Below are positions 1 to 6,499 of a stretch of DNA of 11,427 nucleotides, one piece after another. Both the position numbers and the translations under genes were made by a program. Within the stretch, counting starts at the first letter, position 1; every line of letters begins with the position of its first letter. The stretch is from Verrucomicrobiota bacterium (lineage in GTDB: Bacteria > Verrucomicrobiota > Verrucomicrobiia > Limisphaerales > JAHEOI01): the NCBI GenBank assembly GCA_018610125.1, contig JAHEOI010000327.1:1-11427 (forward strand). The letters run 5' to 3'. The notes beneath the pieces were generated by a model. It made no database searches. It saw nothing but the letters and a program-made list of their open reading frames with translations, and had not been told where the DNA came from.

Positions 1-9
1 AGCGCCGAG

Positions 10-25
10 TGGCACAAACATTGCT
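10..25 (+). promoter_or_regulatory. Sigma-54 (RpoN) -24/-12 promoter
   Basis: The bases TGGCACAAACATTGCT match the sigma-54 consensus TGGCACGRNNNTTGCW at every fixed position except one, A for G at position 7. The invariant GG (11-12) and GC (23-24) have the correct spacing. Transcription would start near 36-38, giving a 5' leader of about 167 nt before the small membrane-protein gene at 204. Sigma-54 promoters need an enhancer-binding activator, but any upstream activator site would lie beyond the window edge. I saw no second match to this consensus in the intergenic regions of the window. Confidence 0.7.
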
Positions 26-190
26 TAATGATGAGAGTTCACCTGATTCAGTCCGCGCTGGACCAGAAGGCGGAGACTAAACTCGGCGGCCTGGCCGTCG
101 GGGAAAGTAGCCAGGTCGACCCAGCAATGGGTCGTCGCGAATCATACTCGGTGTCGCCAGAGTCAACTTATGACGGCGTTCAATTGGACC

Positions 191-195
191 TGAGG
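191..195 (+). promoter_or_regulatory. Ribosome binding site of the GlsB-like gene
   Basis: TGAGG lies 8 nt before the ATG at 204. It is one of the better Shine-Dalgarno sequences in the window. It supports the very short 55-codon frame as a translated gene and fixes its start. Confidence 0.6.
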
Positions 196-203
196 ACATT
201 TCC

Positions 204-371
204 ATGGAAGGCATTCTGATCTGGCTGATTGTCGGCGGCATCGCCGGCTGGCTTTTCGGCCAGCTGGGCATTGCGGTCGGCAAAGGCATCCTCAACAGCA
301 TTGTCACCGCGGTGATCGGCGCGGTAATATTGCTTCTCATCATCGGCGATCTCAATGGGGGGCAATCGTGA
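204..371 (+). CDS. Short GlsB/YeaQ/YmgE-like (transglycosylase-associated) membrane protein
   Basis: This 55-residue, almost wholly hydrophobic protein begins MEGILIWLIVGGIAGWLFGQ and ends in a second membrane segment (residues about 29-48, with VIGAVILLLIIG) and a short polar tail. The start and end resemble the first and last parts of the GlsB/YeaQ/YmgE family (Pfam Transgly_assoc), small inner-membrane proteins linked to general stress responses, whose biochemical role is unsettled. Family members are usually about 80-90 residues with three membrane segments. Here the middle segment seems to be missing and the first GGIAGWL turn runs straight into the last segment. The start is the ATG behind a good ribosome binding site (191-195). 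A sigma-54 promoter at 10-25 probably drives it, which would suit a stress-induced gene. Family assignment is moderately sure, function is inference. Confidence 0.65.
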   Translation: MEGILIWLIVGGIAGWLFGQLGIAVGKGILNSIVTAVIGAVILLLIIGDLNGGQS

Positions 372-533
372 TCCCTTTACGAAAAACTCGCCGGACATCC
401 GGTGACGATCGATGCCGGATTCGTAACTCCAATGGAATTCCGAACGATTATGGAGTTGCTTACGGGGGACCATAAGGAAATCGCATATTTAGGCCCTAAG
501 CCGTTTGAAGCACCAGAGGTGGCGCGGCCATGA
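372..533 (+). other. In-frame open extension behind the GlsB-like stop (possible gene remnant)
   Basis: The frame of the preceding gene stays open for 53 codons after its TGA at 369-371 and ends at the TGA at 531-533. The translation looks protein-like, with mixed charged and hydrophobic residues (for example EFRTIMELLTGDHKEIAYLG). The possible starts are a GTG at 402 (43 residues) and an ATG at 432 (33 residues), neither with a convincing ribosome binding site. It may be a remnant of a former gene, a small unannotated gene, or chance. I recognise no family. From 534 to 616 I see only the leader of the next gene. Confidence 0.25.
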
Positions 534-616
534 GATCGTGCCGGTCCAGCTTGATGATTACTCCTGCAAAACCAATCTTTTAGGGGTGACGAGGGCGGCA
601 TGCTGGGGCATCATTG

Positions 617-1927
617 ATGCCCGTTATGCGTTCGATTCCATTCGTTATACTTTTTGGCTTGGTCCCTTGTTGGTTATTGGCCGCGAGCGCCCATGGCGCT
701 TATCTCGAGCTCGGCCCCATGGTCGGCCATACCGGCCCCAAAGAGGTCAAGATCTGGGCGAAGGCTTCCGGGCCGGCGGAGTTATCGGTTCGTATAGGTC
801 GGAACGAAGACCTCTCCGACTCCCGGGTCGTGGCCGGGCCGCAGCTCCGTGCCTCAGCCGACTACATGGGGACCGTCTCCATCACCGGCCTGAAACCGGA
901 CCAACGGTATTACTACGCGGTGCGACTCGACAACCAACCGACAATGCTTCGTCCTTTGCCTTCAATCCGGACCGCCCCGAAGTCCGGGGAGGAAACCCGG
1001 CTCAGGTTTGCATTTGTCTCCTGCCTGGGACGCAACGGGTATGACGCCGCCGCCGCGTGGGGCGACATGGCCGCTCGGACGTCCCTCGACATGCTCCTGC
1101 TGCTGGGCGACAATCATTACGCGGACTCCACCGCCCCCGCCAAGCAGCGCGATGCTTACTACGATCACCGGAGTGTGGCCGGTTATCAGAAAATCACGCG
1201 TCACACTCCCACCTACGCCATCTGGGACGACCACGACTACGGCCCCAATGACAGCAACCGAACGGCCGACGGAAAAGAAAAATCGCTTAAGACATTCAAG
1301 GAATTTTGGGCCAACCCTGGCTATGGCACGCGGGGGAATCCCGGCGTCTATTTCAAATTCGTCCACGGCGACATTGAATTCTTCATGCTCGACGATCGAT
1401 ATTACCGTTTTCCCAACAAGGCTCCGAATGACGATTCGAAAACCATGTTGGGGGAGCGCCAATTGGACTGGCTGAAGCGTGGATTGCGCGATTCGGAGGC
1501 CGCCATCAAATTCGTCGCCAGCGGCAGTGAATGGCAAACCCATGGGCACCTGGATTCCTGGACCAGTTTCGATCGGGAGCGGCAAGAGATCTGGGATTTT
1601 ATCCGGGACAACGACATCCAAGGTGTGATCTTTCTCTCGGGTGATCGGCATTTTACCGGCGCTTATCAGATCCAAGACCGATTTATCGAAGTGACCTCCG
1701 GACCGCTGGGGAGTCGAAATTTTCCCACCGAAAACCTTCCGGAAATGTTTATCAATTACGGTTCCGGCAAAATGTACTCGGTCTTCGATGTCGACACGCG
1801 TGCCGACGAGCCCATGGTAACTCTGGAAATCTACCGGGCTGCCGAAGGATTGCTCGAGAAACGGGAATTCACCTGGGACGAAATCAACGGCCGGACAAAT
1901 ATCCCTGAGCTGCCACAACCGGAATAA
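617..1927 (+). CDS. Exported PhoD-like metallophosphoesterase (alkaline phosphatase D family)
   Basis: This 436-residue protein is predicted to hydrolyse phosphate esters outside the cytoplasm, as known PhoD enzymes do (phosphodiesters and monoesters, metal dependent). A signal peptide covers residues 1-27 (VILFGLVPCWLLAASAHG, then AYLEL). A fibronectin-like N-terminal domain spans about 29-120 and the metallophosphatase domain about 128-425. Motifs in order are SCLG (135-138), LGDNHYAD (163-170), WDDHDYGPND (203-212), MLDDRYYR (257-264) and SGDRH (341-345), which supply the metal-binding Asp, Asn and His residues. Family identity is firm, the substrate is unknown. The ATG at 617 is chosen because GGGG (605-608) lies 8 nt upstream; TTG at 614 and ATG at 626 also fit. 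It stands alone, with wide gaps on both sides, so it is probably monocistronic. Confidence 0.9.
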   Translation: MPVMRSIPFVILFGLVPCWLLAASAHGAYLELGPMVGHTGPKEVKIWAKASGPAELSVRIGRNEDLSDSRVVAGPQLRASADYMGTVSITGLKPDQRYYYAVRLDNQPTMLRPLPSIRTAPKSGEETRLRFAFVSCLGRNGYDAAAAWGDMAARTSLDMLLLLGDNHYADSTAPAKQRDAYYDHRSVAGYQKITRHTPTYAIWDDHDYGPNDSNRTADGKEKSLKTFKEFWANPGYGTRGNPGVYFKFVHGDIEFFMLDDRYYRFPNKAPNDDSKTMLGERQLDWLKRGLRDSEAAIKFVASGSEWQTHGHLDSWTSFDRERQEIWDFIRDNDIQGVIFLSGDRHFTGAYQIQDRFIEVTSGPLGSRNFPTENLPEMFINYGSGKMYSVFDVDTRADEPMVTLEIYRAAEGLLEKREFTWDEINGRTNIPELPQPE

Positions 1928-1952
1928 AGGCTGCTTATCGCTTCGGGCTGGG

Positions 1953-1973
1953 CAGGGAACCTTAAAGGCCCTG
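1953..1973 (+). terminator. Possible hairpin terminator after the phosphatase gene
   Basis: CAGGG (1953-1957) pairs with CCCTG (1969-1973), and inside it CCTT pairs with AAGG, separated by an AA bulge. It lies 25 nt past the phosphatase stop. No U-tract follows, so it is a weak candidate for an intrinsic terminator and may only protect the 3' end of the mRNA. Confidence 0.3.
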
Positions 1974-2190
1974 TAACCTACCAGGAAAATGGGCACGACT
2001 ATTACCTCCTCGAGCACCTTCGACGTTTTGGAATCAAAGGTAGATGTAAATTCACGACTTTTCAGGTTATACCAAGGACACCAACGTCGGCACGTTCCCA
2101 GTGGGCTCAAGATCCTGTGCCAAAGCTCCTCCTCTTCCAGCTCGTTTTCCAGTTTGGCAATCGGCCTTGACTTAAAGCTGTGCTCCATGT

Positions 2191-2210
2191 TCCTGTCAGC
2201 GTGTCAGCGG
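2191..2210 (-). repeat. CGCTGACA tandem repeat, copy 1
   Basis: Read on the minus strand this is CCGCTGACACGCTGACAGGA: two CGCTGACA units followed by GGA(A). The same unit and the same GGAA flank recur at 9016-9037 (plus strand) and 10734-10762 (minus strand). All three copies lie outside genes. Confidence 0.6.
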
Positions 2211-2431
2211 ACTGAAAAGCGGGGCACAAAGAGTGAGGGAGATGAGGCAGGTCCCCTCCGCGGAGCATCTCTTTCCGTTACCGATTCCTCAATGCCCGCA
2301 AAATTCGAGGGACCGTCGCCTGAAACACGTGGGGAAAGAGCAAATCGGTAAGGCAACAGCAAATTAAAGATTTCCAGCAGCTAAGCAGGTGTGTGGTTCC
2401 GTGTGATAAGTCAACGAAGGCGGCACGTATT

Positions 2432-3970
2432 ATGGGTGGACAACATTCCGCACGAGTATTGAGCTTCCGCTGGGTCAGGGTGGCGGGGGTGACGTTTTTG
2501 CTTTTTGCAGCTCAGCAATCCGTGGTATTCGGCCAAGATGATACGGTTAAACTCAAGGATGGCGAGGGCGACCCTCAGTCGATCTTTTTCATAGCCGAGA
2601 GCAAGGTAATACGCTGCGGCTCCGGGTATCTGCCCGAACTCAAGGGCCGGGCCGACGTAAACGTCGTCGCCGTATCCGAGGGTGAGACGCTTACAACCGC
2701 CGGCCTTGACGATATCGTCGTGGAGCCTCCGAAGCTTTTTTATACGGCGTCCGATAGAGACGGCAAGGCGATCACTGGCAGTGGTTCCGGAGACAAGTTC
2801 GATCCTTACAATCCGGAAGACCTTTCCCCGGACAGCTACGAGGGTGTAATTGCATTCAAGAGAGATGAGCAGGGCGATTTTATAGGGCGGGTAAAAGAGG
2901 GCTACGAAATCGATTGGGAAAATCGCCAGCGGGGGGATTTAGACGTGGTTTTCTCAACGATTGTAGGATGGAAACCAGAAGTCAGCAGGGTGCGTTTTGG
3001 GGACCGCTTCGGCAAGAAAACCTTCAACGCGAAGGTATCGGATTGCACGCCGCACGTAGCTATTACCTACCGAATCTTAAATCTCGACGGGGAGCCTGTC
3101 ATCGCAAACAAACATCTCGACAAGGAGTTGAAGGTCTTCGATGTAATGGGTCTCGGACCGGGCGGCCTGGAAGCAGGGGAATATAAGGTCGGGATCATAT
3201 TCGGAGCGGAAAACACGGGTCCCGCTTCGTTTACCCGAACCTTGACGGTCGAGAAACGGAAGGCGGCAATCATGTTCAATAGGAAGTATCTCTATCAGAA
3301 GGCCCGAGACGAGCCGGTGTTGGATCCGATTGTGACGACGGAGCCCCCCGGCCTTGAGGTGTCTTTTGACTTTGCCGGCTTTGAAGAGAGTCTCCCAACA
3401 GAGGCTGGGGCTTACGAGTTCAAGGTCCGTATTGTCGATGACAACTGGAAAGGTACTGCGGAAGAAACGTTGGTCCTGGAGGGTTGCGGGGATGTGTTGA
3501 TGACGGACACGGTCCACGATTACAACGGTGAGCCGAAGGAGGTGACCGTGCTCGGTCCGCCAGGCTTGGAGACCGTGATAAAGTACCGACCTGCTGACAC
3601 GAGCGCGGAGTTCACGACCGATCCGCCTGTCGAGCCCGGACGCTACCGTGTACGGGCAGAGCTGACACGTTCCCTTGTCTGTGGTGGGGGTGTAATCACA
3701 GGGACCCTGGTCATTCGCGATCCGGTTATATTGAAGGCAATAGGGGGCCGCAAACGCCCGGTCCTTGAGATCTCAGGCAAAGTGGGGGCAGAGTATCGGA
3801 TTGATTACTCCTTTGACCTTCAGGAGTGGCAACCCGTTAAGGGTGTTCTCTTGGAAGAGGAAGTCCAGCAAATCACCCTCAAGCCTGAAATCAAAGACCA
3901 TACGACAATGTACTTCCGCTCCAAGCCGATGGTCGGGGCAAGTGAGACCTTGGACGGTGCCTCGCGATAA
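2432..3970 (+). CDS. Secreted protein with MBG-like domains and C-terminal verrucomicrobial-type module
   Basis: This 512-residue exported protein is probably a cell-surface or adhesion-type protein; no catalytic motif is visible. The signal peptide is residues 1-35 (basic start, VAGVTFLLFAAQQ core, cut near VVFGQ). An unrecognised region (36-185) is followed by three beta-sandwich segments of the MBG kind, at about 186-280, 281-350 and 351-430. The last two show the typical pattern of a TEPPGLEV or LGPPGLET strand and then EAGAYEFKVRI or EPGRYRVRAEL. The C-terminus (about 440-500) reads GAEYRIDYSFDLQEWQPV and then MYFRSKP, which resembles a module often found at the ends of large secreted proteins in Verrucomicrobia and Planctomycetes. 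The ATG at 2432 is preferred over the GTG at 2393 because it begins the signal peptide directly; GAAGG at 2416-2420 is a distant ribosome binding site. Function is unknown. Confidence 0.7.
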   Translation: MGGQHSARVLSFRWVRVAGVTFLLFAAQQSVVFGQDDTVKLKDGEGDPQSIFFIAESKVIRCGSGYLPELKGRADVNVVAVSEGETLTTAGLDDIVVEPPKLFYTASDRDGKAITGSGSGDKFDPYNPEDLSPDSYEGVIAFKRDEQGDFIGRVKEGYEIDWENRQRGDLDVVFSTIVGWKPEVSRVRFGDRFGKKTFNAKVSDCTPHVAITYRILNLDGEPVIANKHLDKELKVFDVMGLGPGGLEAGEYKVGIIFGAENTGPASFTRTLTVEKRKAAIMFNRKYLYQKARDEPVLDPIVTTEPPGLEVSFDFAGFEESLPTEAGAYEFKVRIVDDNWKGTAEETLVLEGCGDVLMTDTVHDYNGEPKEVTVLGPPGLETVIKYRPADTSAEFTTDPPVEPGRYRVRAELTRSLVCGGGVITGTLVIRDPVILKAIGGRKRPVLEISGKVGAEYRIDYSFDLQEWQPVKGVLLEEEVQQITLKPEIKDHTTMYFRSKPMVGASETLDGASR

Positions 3971-3994
3971 CGTGTCCTGTCAGGGCTTTTCGAG

Positions 3995-4258
3995 TCAGAT
4001 TTTGCTGCCTTTGGCGGTCCCCCCCACGTGGTTGTAATTTCCGGTTTGGATGTTGGCATGGGTCGTATGGGGCTCAAACCCGACATATTCCATGATGGCA
4101 ATCTCGCCGCATGCGAGCGAGCGGGCCCGGCTGATCGTCCGGAACAGTTCGGCTTTCGTGCTCGTGGCTGCAAGGTTCTCGTGGATTGCCGAAACAACAT
4201 AATCGTCGGCTGCGCGAAGAGACAGCATGCTTCCGAGCAGGACGGCCGAAAACGCCAA
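3995..4258 (-). CDS. Possible small exported protein, family not recognised
   Basis: This 87-codon frame on the minus strand starts at a TTG and ends 24 bases from the stop of the convergent MBG-domain gene. The start (LAFSAVLLGSMLSLRAADD) looks like a signal peptide cut after RAA. The mature part is a mixed-composition segment of about 70 residues with AIHENLAATSTKAELFRTIS and a Gly/Asn-rich tail. The codon pattern looks coding. The start is a problem: no ATG or GTG exists in frame, and the only good start (AGGGA, then ATG at 4310) is in a different frame, which opens as MWHRKGNHPMERADG. A single-base frameshift near 4258 would join the two, so this may be a recently broken gene or contain a sequencing error. 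I do not recognise the family. Confidence 0.35.
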   Translation of the reverse strand: MAFSAVLLGSMLSLRAADDYVVSAIHENLAATSTKAELFRTISRARSLACGEIAIMEYVGFEPHTTHANIQTGNYNHVGGTAKGSKI

Positions 4259-4880
4259 GTGTCGGACCGTCCGCGCGCTCCATCGGATGATTGCCCTTTC
4301 TATGCCACATGATTTCCCTTTTTATCAGAATTCTCCGGCTTTGAAAATCACGATCACAGTTTTGCCGACATGGCGAGACGCCGTTTCACCTCCAATTGGC
4401 GGTCGTCTCAGCAAACGCCGGGACTATTCCCGGGAGTATCACCCGTTTTGCTCGGTCCACCAAGCCCCCTCCATTTTCCTCGGGCAAGGGTTACGGCGGT
4501 TAGAGCCAGATACGATCAATCTCACCCCTTTAAGGGGGCGTCAAGAGACCGGAGCGCCCCCTCGCCTTCAGGGTGGGACAGGTCGGCTCTGGGCGCCATA
4601 TCCGACACGATGGCTGCACGTGAATTGCGGTTTACCGTTAAATTCGCAAGTGGATGGCATCGCCTACAATACCGAAGTCAATCACGGGGGATCTGAACGT
4701 GGAGCTGGGTCACGCGAGGCACCCCAATATACACCTGGTGAGCGATCGCTACACACTCGGAGCGTTGGGTCGCGACCTCTCCTGGTAGAACGCCCAACGG
4801 TTGGGGACATTGCACGTTGAGGGGGACGCAAGCGTTCTGAACAGTCTCCTCCGCGGACTGGGTGATGGCTATCTGGGTGA

Positions 4881-5234
4881 GCGGCGGCCTCCGTCAATCG
4901 GGCAACCGAGGGATATCTCCTACTTCGGGGCCGTCATCGGGTCGAGGCCTCGAAGCTCCTTATACGGCCTGTGCTGGAGAGCACCTTCCACGCACTGGCC
5001 GTCGTTCGGGAGGAGGGCGTTTTCTTCCGAAAGGCCTACACCGAATGGCGGGAGGAAAGGAAGACCTTCGCCTGCACCGAATCCGAGCGGACGGCAATGG
5101 AGCGACAATTGGAGAAGCTGGAGGAGACCCTGCGCCGGCAGAGGCCGAACTACCCGATCGAGCGAAAGACCCTTTCAGTCCGAGCGGCCGCCGAGGCCGA
5201 AAGAGATCGCGCTCGGCATCATACTCAAAGATGA
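4881..5234 (+). pseudogene. Possible gene fragment with charged coiled-coil helix
   Basis: This frame is open from just after the TGA at 4878-4880 to the TGA at 5232-5234, 117 codons. The best start inside it is GTG 4971, giving 87 residues: LESTFHALAVVREEGVFF, then a highly charged helical stretch (AYTEWREERKTF, ERTAMERQLEKLEETLRRQ) that could form a coiled coil, then a basic and acidic tail. No ribosome binding site precedes the GTG. Similar-looking sequence upstream lies in other frames, so it is best read as the 3' part of a decayed gene. The original function is not recognisable. Confidence 0.3.
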
Positions 5235-5258
5235 GCTCCCTCTACCATAGCTAAAGAA

Positions 5259-5279
5259 AATGCATACGTCTCGTGCATT
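5259..5279 (+). other. Small bulged hairpin
   Basis: AATGC and ACG on the left, separated by an AT bulge, pair with CGTGCATT on the right around a TCT loop, giving eight base pairs. It lies 118 nt before the membrane-protein gene at 5397 and has no U-tract. Its role is unknown and it may be fortuitous. Confidence 0.25.
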
Positions 5280-5396
5280 GGCCGTGGGAATCGAGAAGGT
5301 TCGGTACGGCGGATTTGACAATTGAGGGACTCGGGACCCACCCTTGACTATGAGGCGAAGGAAGAAGCCTATTACCGAGTAGCAAGTTAGAGCAAT

Positions 5397-5849
5397 ATGG
5401 AAGAGTCAAAGGAGGTTACAATACCGGCAATCCTAGTAGGGATATCAGCCGCGATCATGATCGGCGGCGGCTTCGTGGGCGGTGGCCTAACAGGTGGATT
5501 GACCTCAACGCTTGGGTTCCTGTTGATATTTGCGATCAATGTCGTCCTCGGGATCTTGGTGTGCATTCTGGTGGGAAGCTTAATCGGCGCCAGCTTCGGG
5601 CGTTTTAACACGGCGTGGCTCAAGCTCGGCGCTATCCTGATATTTCCTTCTGCCATCACCCTATTAATCCCATTCGGCTTCTTCCCAATCAGCTTCATCC
5701 TCAATATCCTGATCTACTTTGGGCTTTTGGTCTGGCTGTTCGACCTTGAGGCCTTCGAGGCTTTCGCGTTTACGCTCGGCTTGTTACTGGTCTCCCTGGC
5801 AATTCCGGCCATCATTGCCGCGCTCGGCCTCACTCACATAACGACTTGA
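5397..5849 (+). CDS. Small polytopic membrane protein, Yip1-like in layout, function unknown
   Basis: This 150-residue protein has four or five predicted membrane segments at about residues 8-30, 39-65, 74-93, 95-115 and 122-145. The N-terminal tail is short and charged (MEESKEV). A glycine-rich turn (GGGFVGGGLTGG) follows the first segment and a conserved-looking acidic loop (WLFDLEAFEAF) precedes the last. The arrangement recalls Yip1-type membrane proteins, some of which carry a similar YFGLLxWLFDL motif, but this is from memory and not a firm assignment. The ATG at 5397 has no strong ribosome binding site. The gene converges on the acidic protein gene at 5913, with a possible shared terminator hairpin between them. 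Confidence 0.7.
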   Translation: MEESKEVTIPAILVGISAAIMIGGGFVGGGLTGGLTSTLGFLLIFAINVVLGILVCILVGSLIGASFGRFNTAWLKLGAILIFPSAITLLIPFGFFPISFILNILIYFGLLVWLFDLEAFEAFAFTLGLLLVSLAIPAIIAALGLTHITT

Positions 5850-5857
5850 TTGGCTTG

Positions 5858-5889
5858 GTCTCAGAGGCCTGATGAGCTGTCTCTAAGAC
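5858..5889. terminator. Possible shared terminator hairpin between convergent genes
   Basis: GTCTCAGAG (5858-5866) pairs with CTCTAAGAC (5881-5889), nine positions with one mismatch, around a 14-nt loop. It begins 9 bases after the stop of the membrane-protein gene and lies 24 bases from the stop of the opposing gene, as a bidirectional terminator would. No clear T-run flanks it. Confidence 0.35.
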
Positions 5890-5912
5890 TCAGCGGTCAT
5901 CGACATGCCAGC

Positions 5913-6380
5913 TCAGCTCTGGCCGTTCTCGGAGTCGCTCTCCTCGTCCTCCTTGCCGGGTCGTTCCTGCTGAATGTCCTCGAAGCTCAGGTTCTCACTT
6001 TCGCACGGTCCGAGGCCATCGATCTCGTCGACGAAGTCATTGGGATCGACCTCCTCCGAGCGCTCCCTGGGCGGTGTGGGGACGGCCTCGCGAATGATCT
6101 TGGTCAGGTGGCGCGCCACCGGCTTGGCAATCGAGTTTGGGACGAGTGACTCGACATCCTTCAGCGACTCCGCGGCGTGCTCGGGATCGATAGCCGACGG
6201 CAGGCATAGTTGGACCGGGACCGTCACTGATTTGTTGGCACCGACGGTTATGGCGATCTCCCCGGCTAGGAAGGGAAAGTTTTGTGCAGACGGAGGACGG
6301 ACCGGCGGGGCCACCCGCTGGTGGTGCGGTAGCTCCGCCTGCCCGGACTCCATCTGCACGCTGTTCTTACCGTTTCTCAC
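5913..6380 (-). CDS. Unrecognised acidic soluble protein
   Basis: This 155-residue protein has no signal peptide or membrane segment. Residues 34-70 (FPFLAGEIAITVGANKSVTV and on) look like a small beta domain, 70-105 look helical (AAESLKDVESLV, ARHLTKIIREAV), and the last 45 residues are very acidic (SEEVDPNDFVDEIDG, GKEDEESDSENG). Third codon positions are mostly G or C, which supports real coding on this strand rather than on the overlapping plus-strand frame. The start is uncertain. The GTG at 6380 follows AAAGGG by 8 nt, but that sequence belongs to a tandem repeat, and ATG 6353 is the alternative (146 residues). I do not recognise the family. Confidence 0.55.
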   Translation of the reverse strand: MRNGKNSVQMESGQAELPHHQRVAPPVRPPSAQNFPFLAGEIAITVGANKSVTVPVQLCLPSAIDPEHAAESLKDVESLVPNSIAKPVARHLTKIIREAVPTPPRERSEEVDPNDFVDEIDGLGPCESENLSFEDIQQERPGKEDEESDSENGQS

Positions 6381-6399
6381 CTTTGCGTCCCTTTGCGTG
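6380..6399. repeat. Tandem CCTTTGCGT decamer repeat
   Basis: CCTTTGCGTC and CCTTTGCGTG follow each other directly, 9 of 10 bases identical. On the minus strand the repeat abuts the GTG start of the acidic-protein gene and supplies its only ribosome-binding-like sequence. Confidence 0.5.
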
Positions 6400-6499
6400 C
6401 TTCTGTTAGAAATGACTCCCGGCCTCCTTGTGGCTTTTCTTGGCTATTCGTCGATTGGTCCGTACGCTGGCCGGGCTAAAATGCTAACTTGAGCCGAAT

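Larger units (their letters stand above)
1928..2431. other. Intergenic region with repeat and no convincing gene
   Basis: About 500 bases separate the phosphatase and the MBG-domain gene. The stretch contains an imperfect hairpin (1953-1973), the first CGCTGACA repeat (2191-2210), and the open 5' part of a minus-strand frame beginning at ATG 2188 with an acidic ELEEEE stretch. That frame then runs into the antisense of the phosphatase gene, so I do not call it a gene. An in-frame GTG at 2393 could extend the downstream gene, but the signal peptide favours the ATG at 2432. Confidence 0.5.
4311..5396. other. About 1.1 kb with no intact gene, probably decayed coding DNA
   Basis: Several overlapping frames are open here, but none has a recognisable start, ribosome binding site or family. 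Short stretches look once-coding: 4654-4788 plus strand (44 codons, containing HPNIHLVSDRYTLGALGRDL), a segment from about 4819 (ASVLNSLLRGLGDGYLGERR), and the coiled-coil frame at 4881-5234. They lie in different frames on the same strand, which suggests one or more genes broken by frameshifts. The rest, including 5235-5396, shows only a small hairpin at 5259-5279. Confidence 0.45.

Noticed and set aside
28..219. 63-codon plus-strand frame before the GlsB-like gene
   Set aside because: It overlaps the well-supported start of the GlsB-like gene, has no ribosome binding site and its translation resembles no family.
505..1044. 179-codon plus-strand frame overlapping the phosphatase start
   Set aside because: It is Arg- and Pro-rich and is a frame shadow of the phosphatase, whose motifs are unmistakable.
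962..2188. 408-codon minus-strand frame antisense to the phosphatase
   Set aside because: Most of it mirrors the phosphatase gene codon by codon. Only the part outside that gene was kept, as a finding.
3972..3984. CCTGTCAGGG as a fourth copy of the CGCTGACA repeat or a terminator
   Set aside because: It contains only one degenerate unit, and its 4-bp stem is too short to be convincing.
4762..4799. CGTTGGG/CCCAACG inverted repeat
   Set aside because: A seven-pair stem with a 23-nt loop and no T-run, in apparently decayed DNA, so probably fortuitous.
4227..4820. 197-codon plus-strand frame
   Set aside because: Low-complexity composition, no recognisable start or family, and it partly overlaps the more plausible minus-strand small protein.
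5315..5320. TTGACA as a -35 box for the membrane-protein gene at 5397
   Set aside because: No acceptable -10 hexamer lies 16-18 bases downstream.
5974..6492. 172-codon plus-strand frame
   Set aside because: It is antisense to the acidic protein, is Ser-rich, and lacks the third-position G/C bias seen on the minus strand.
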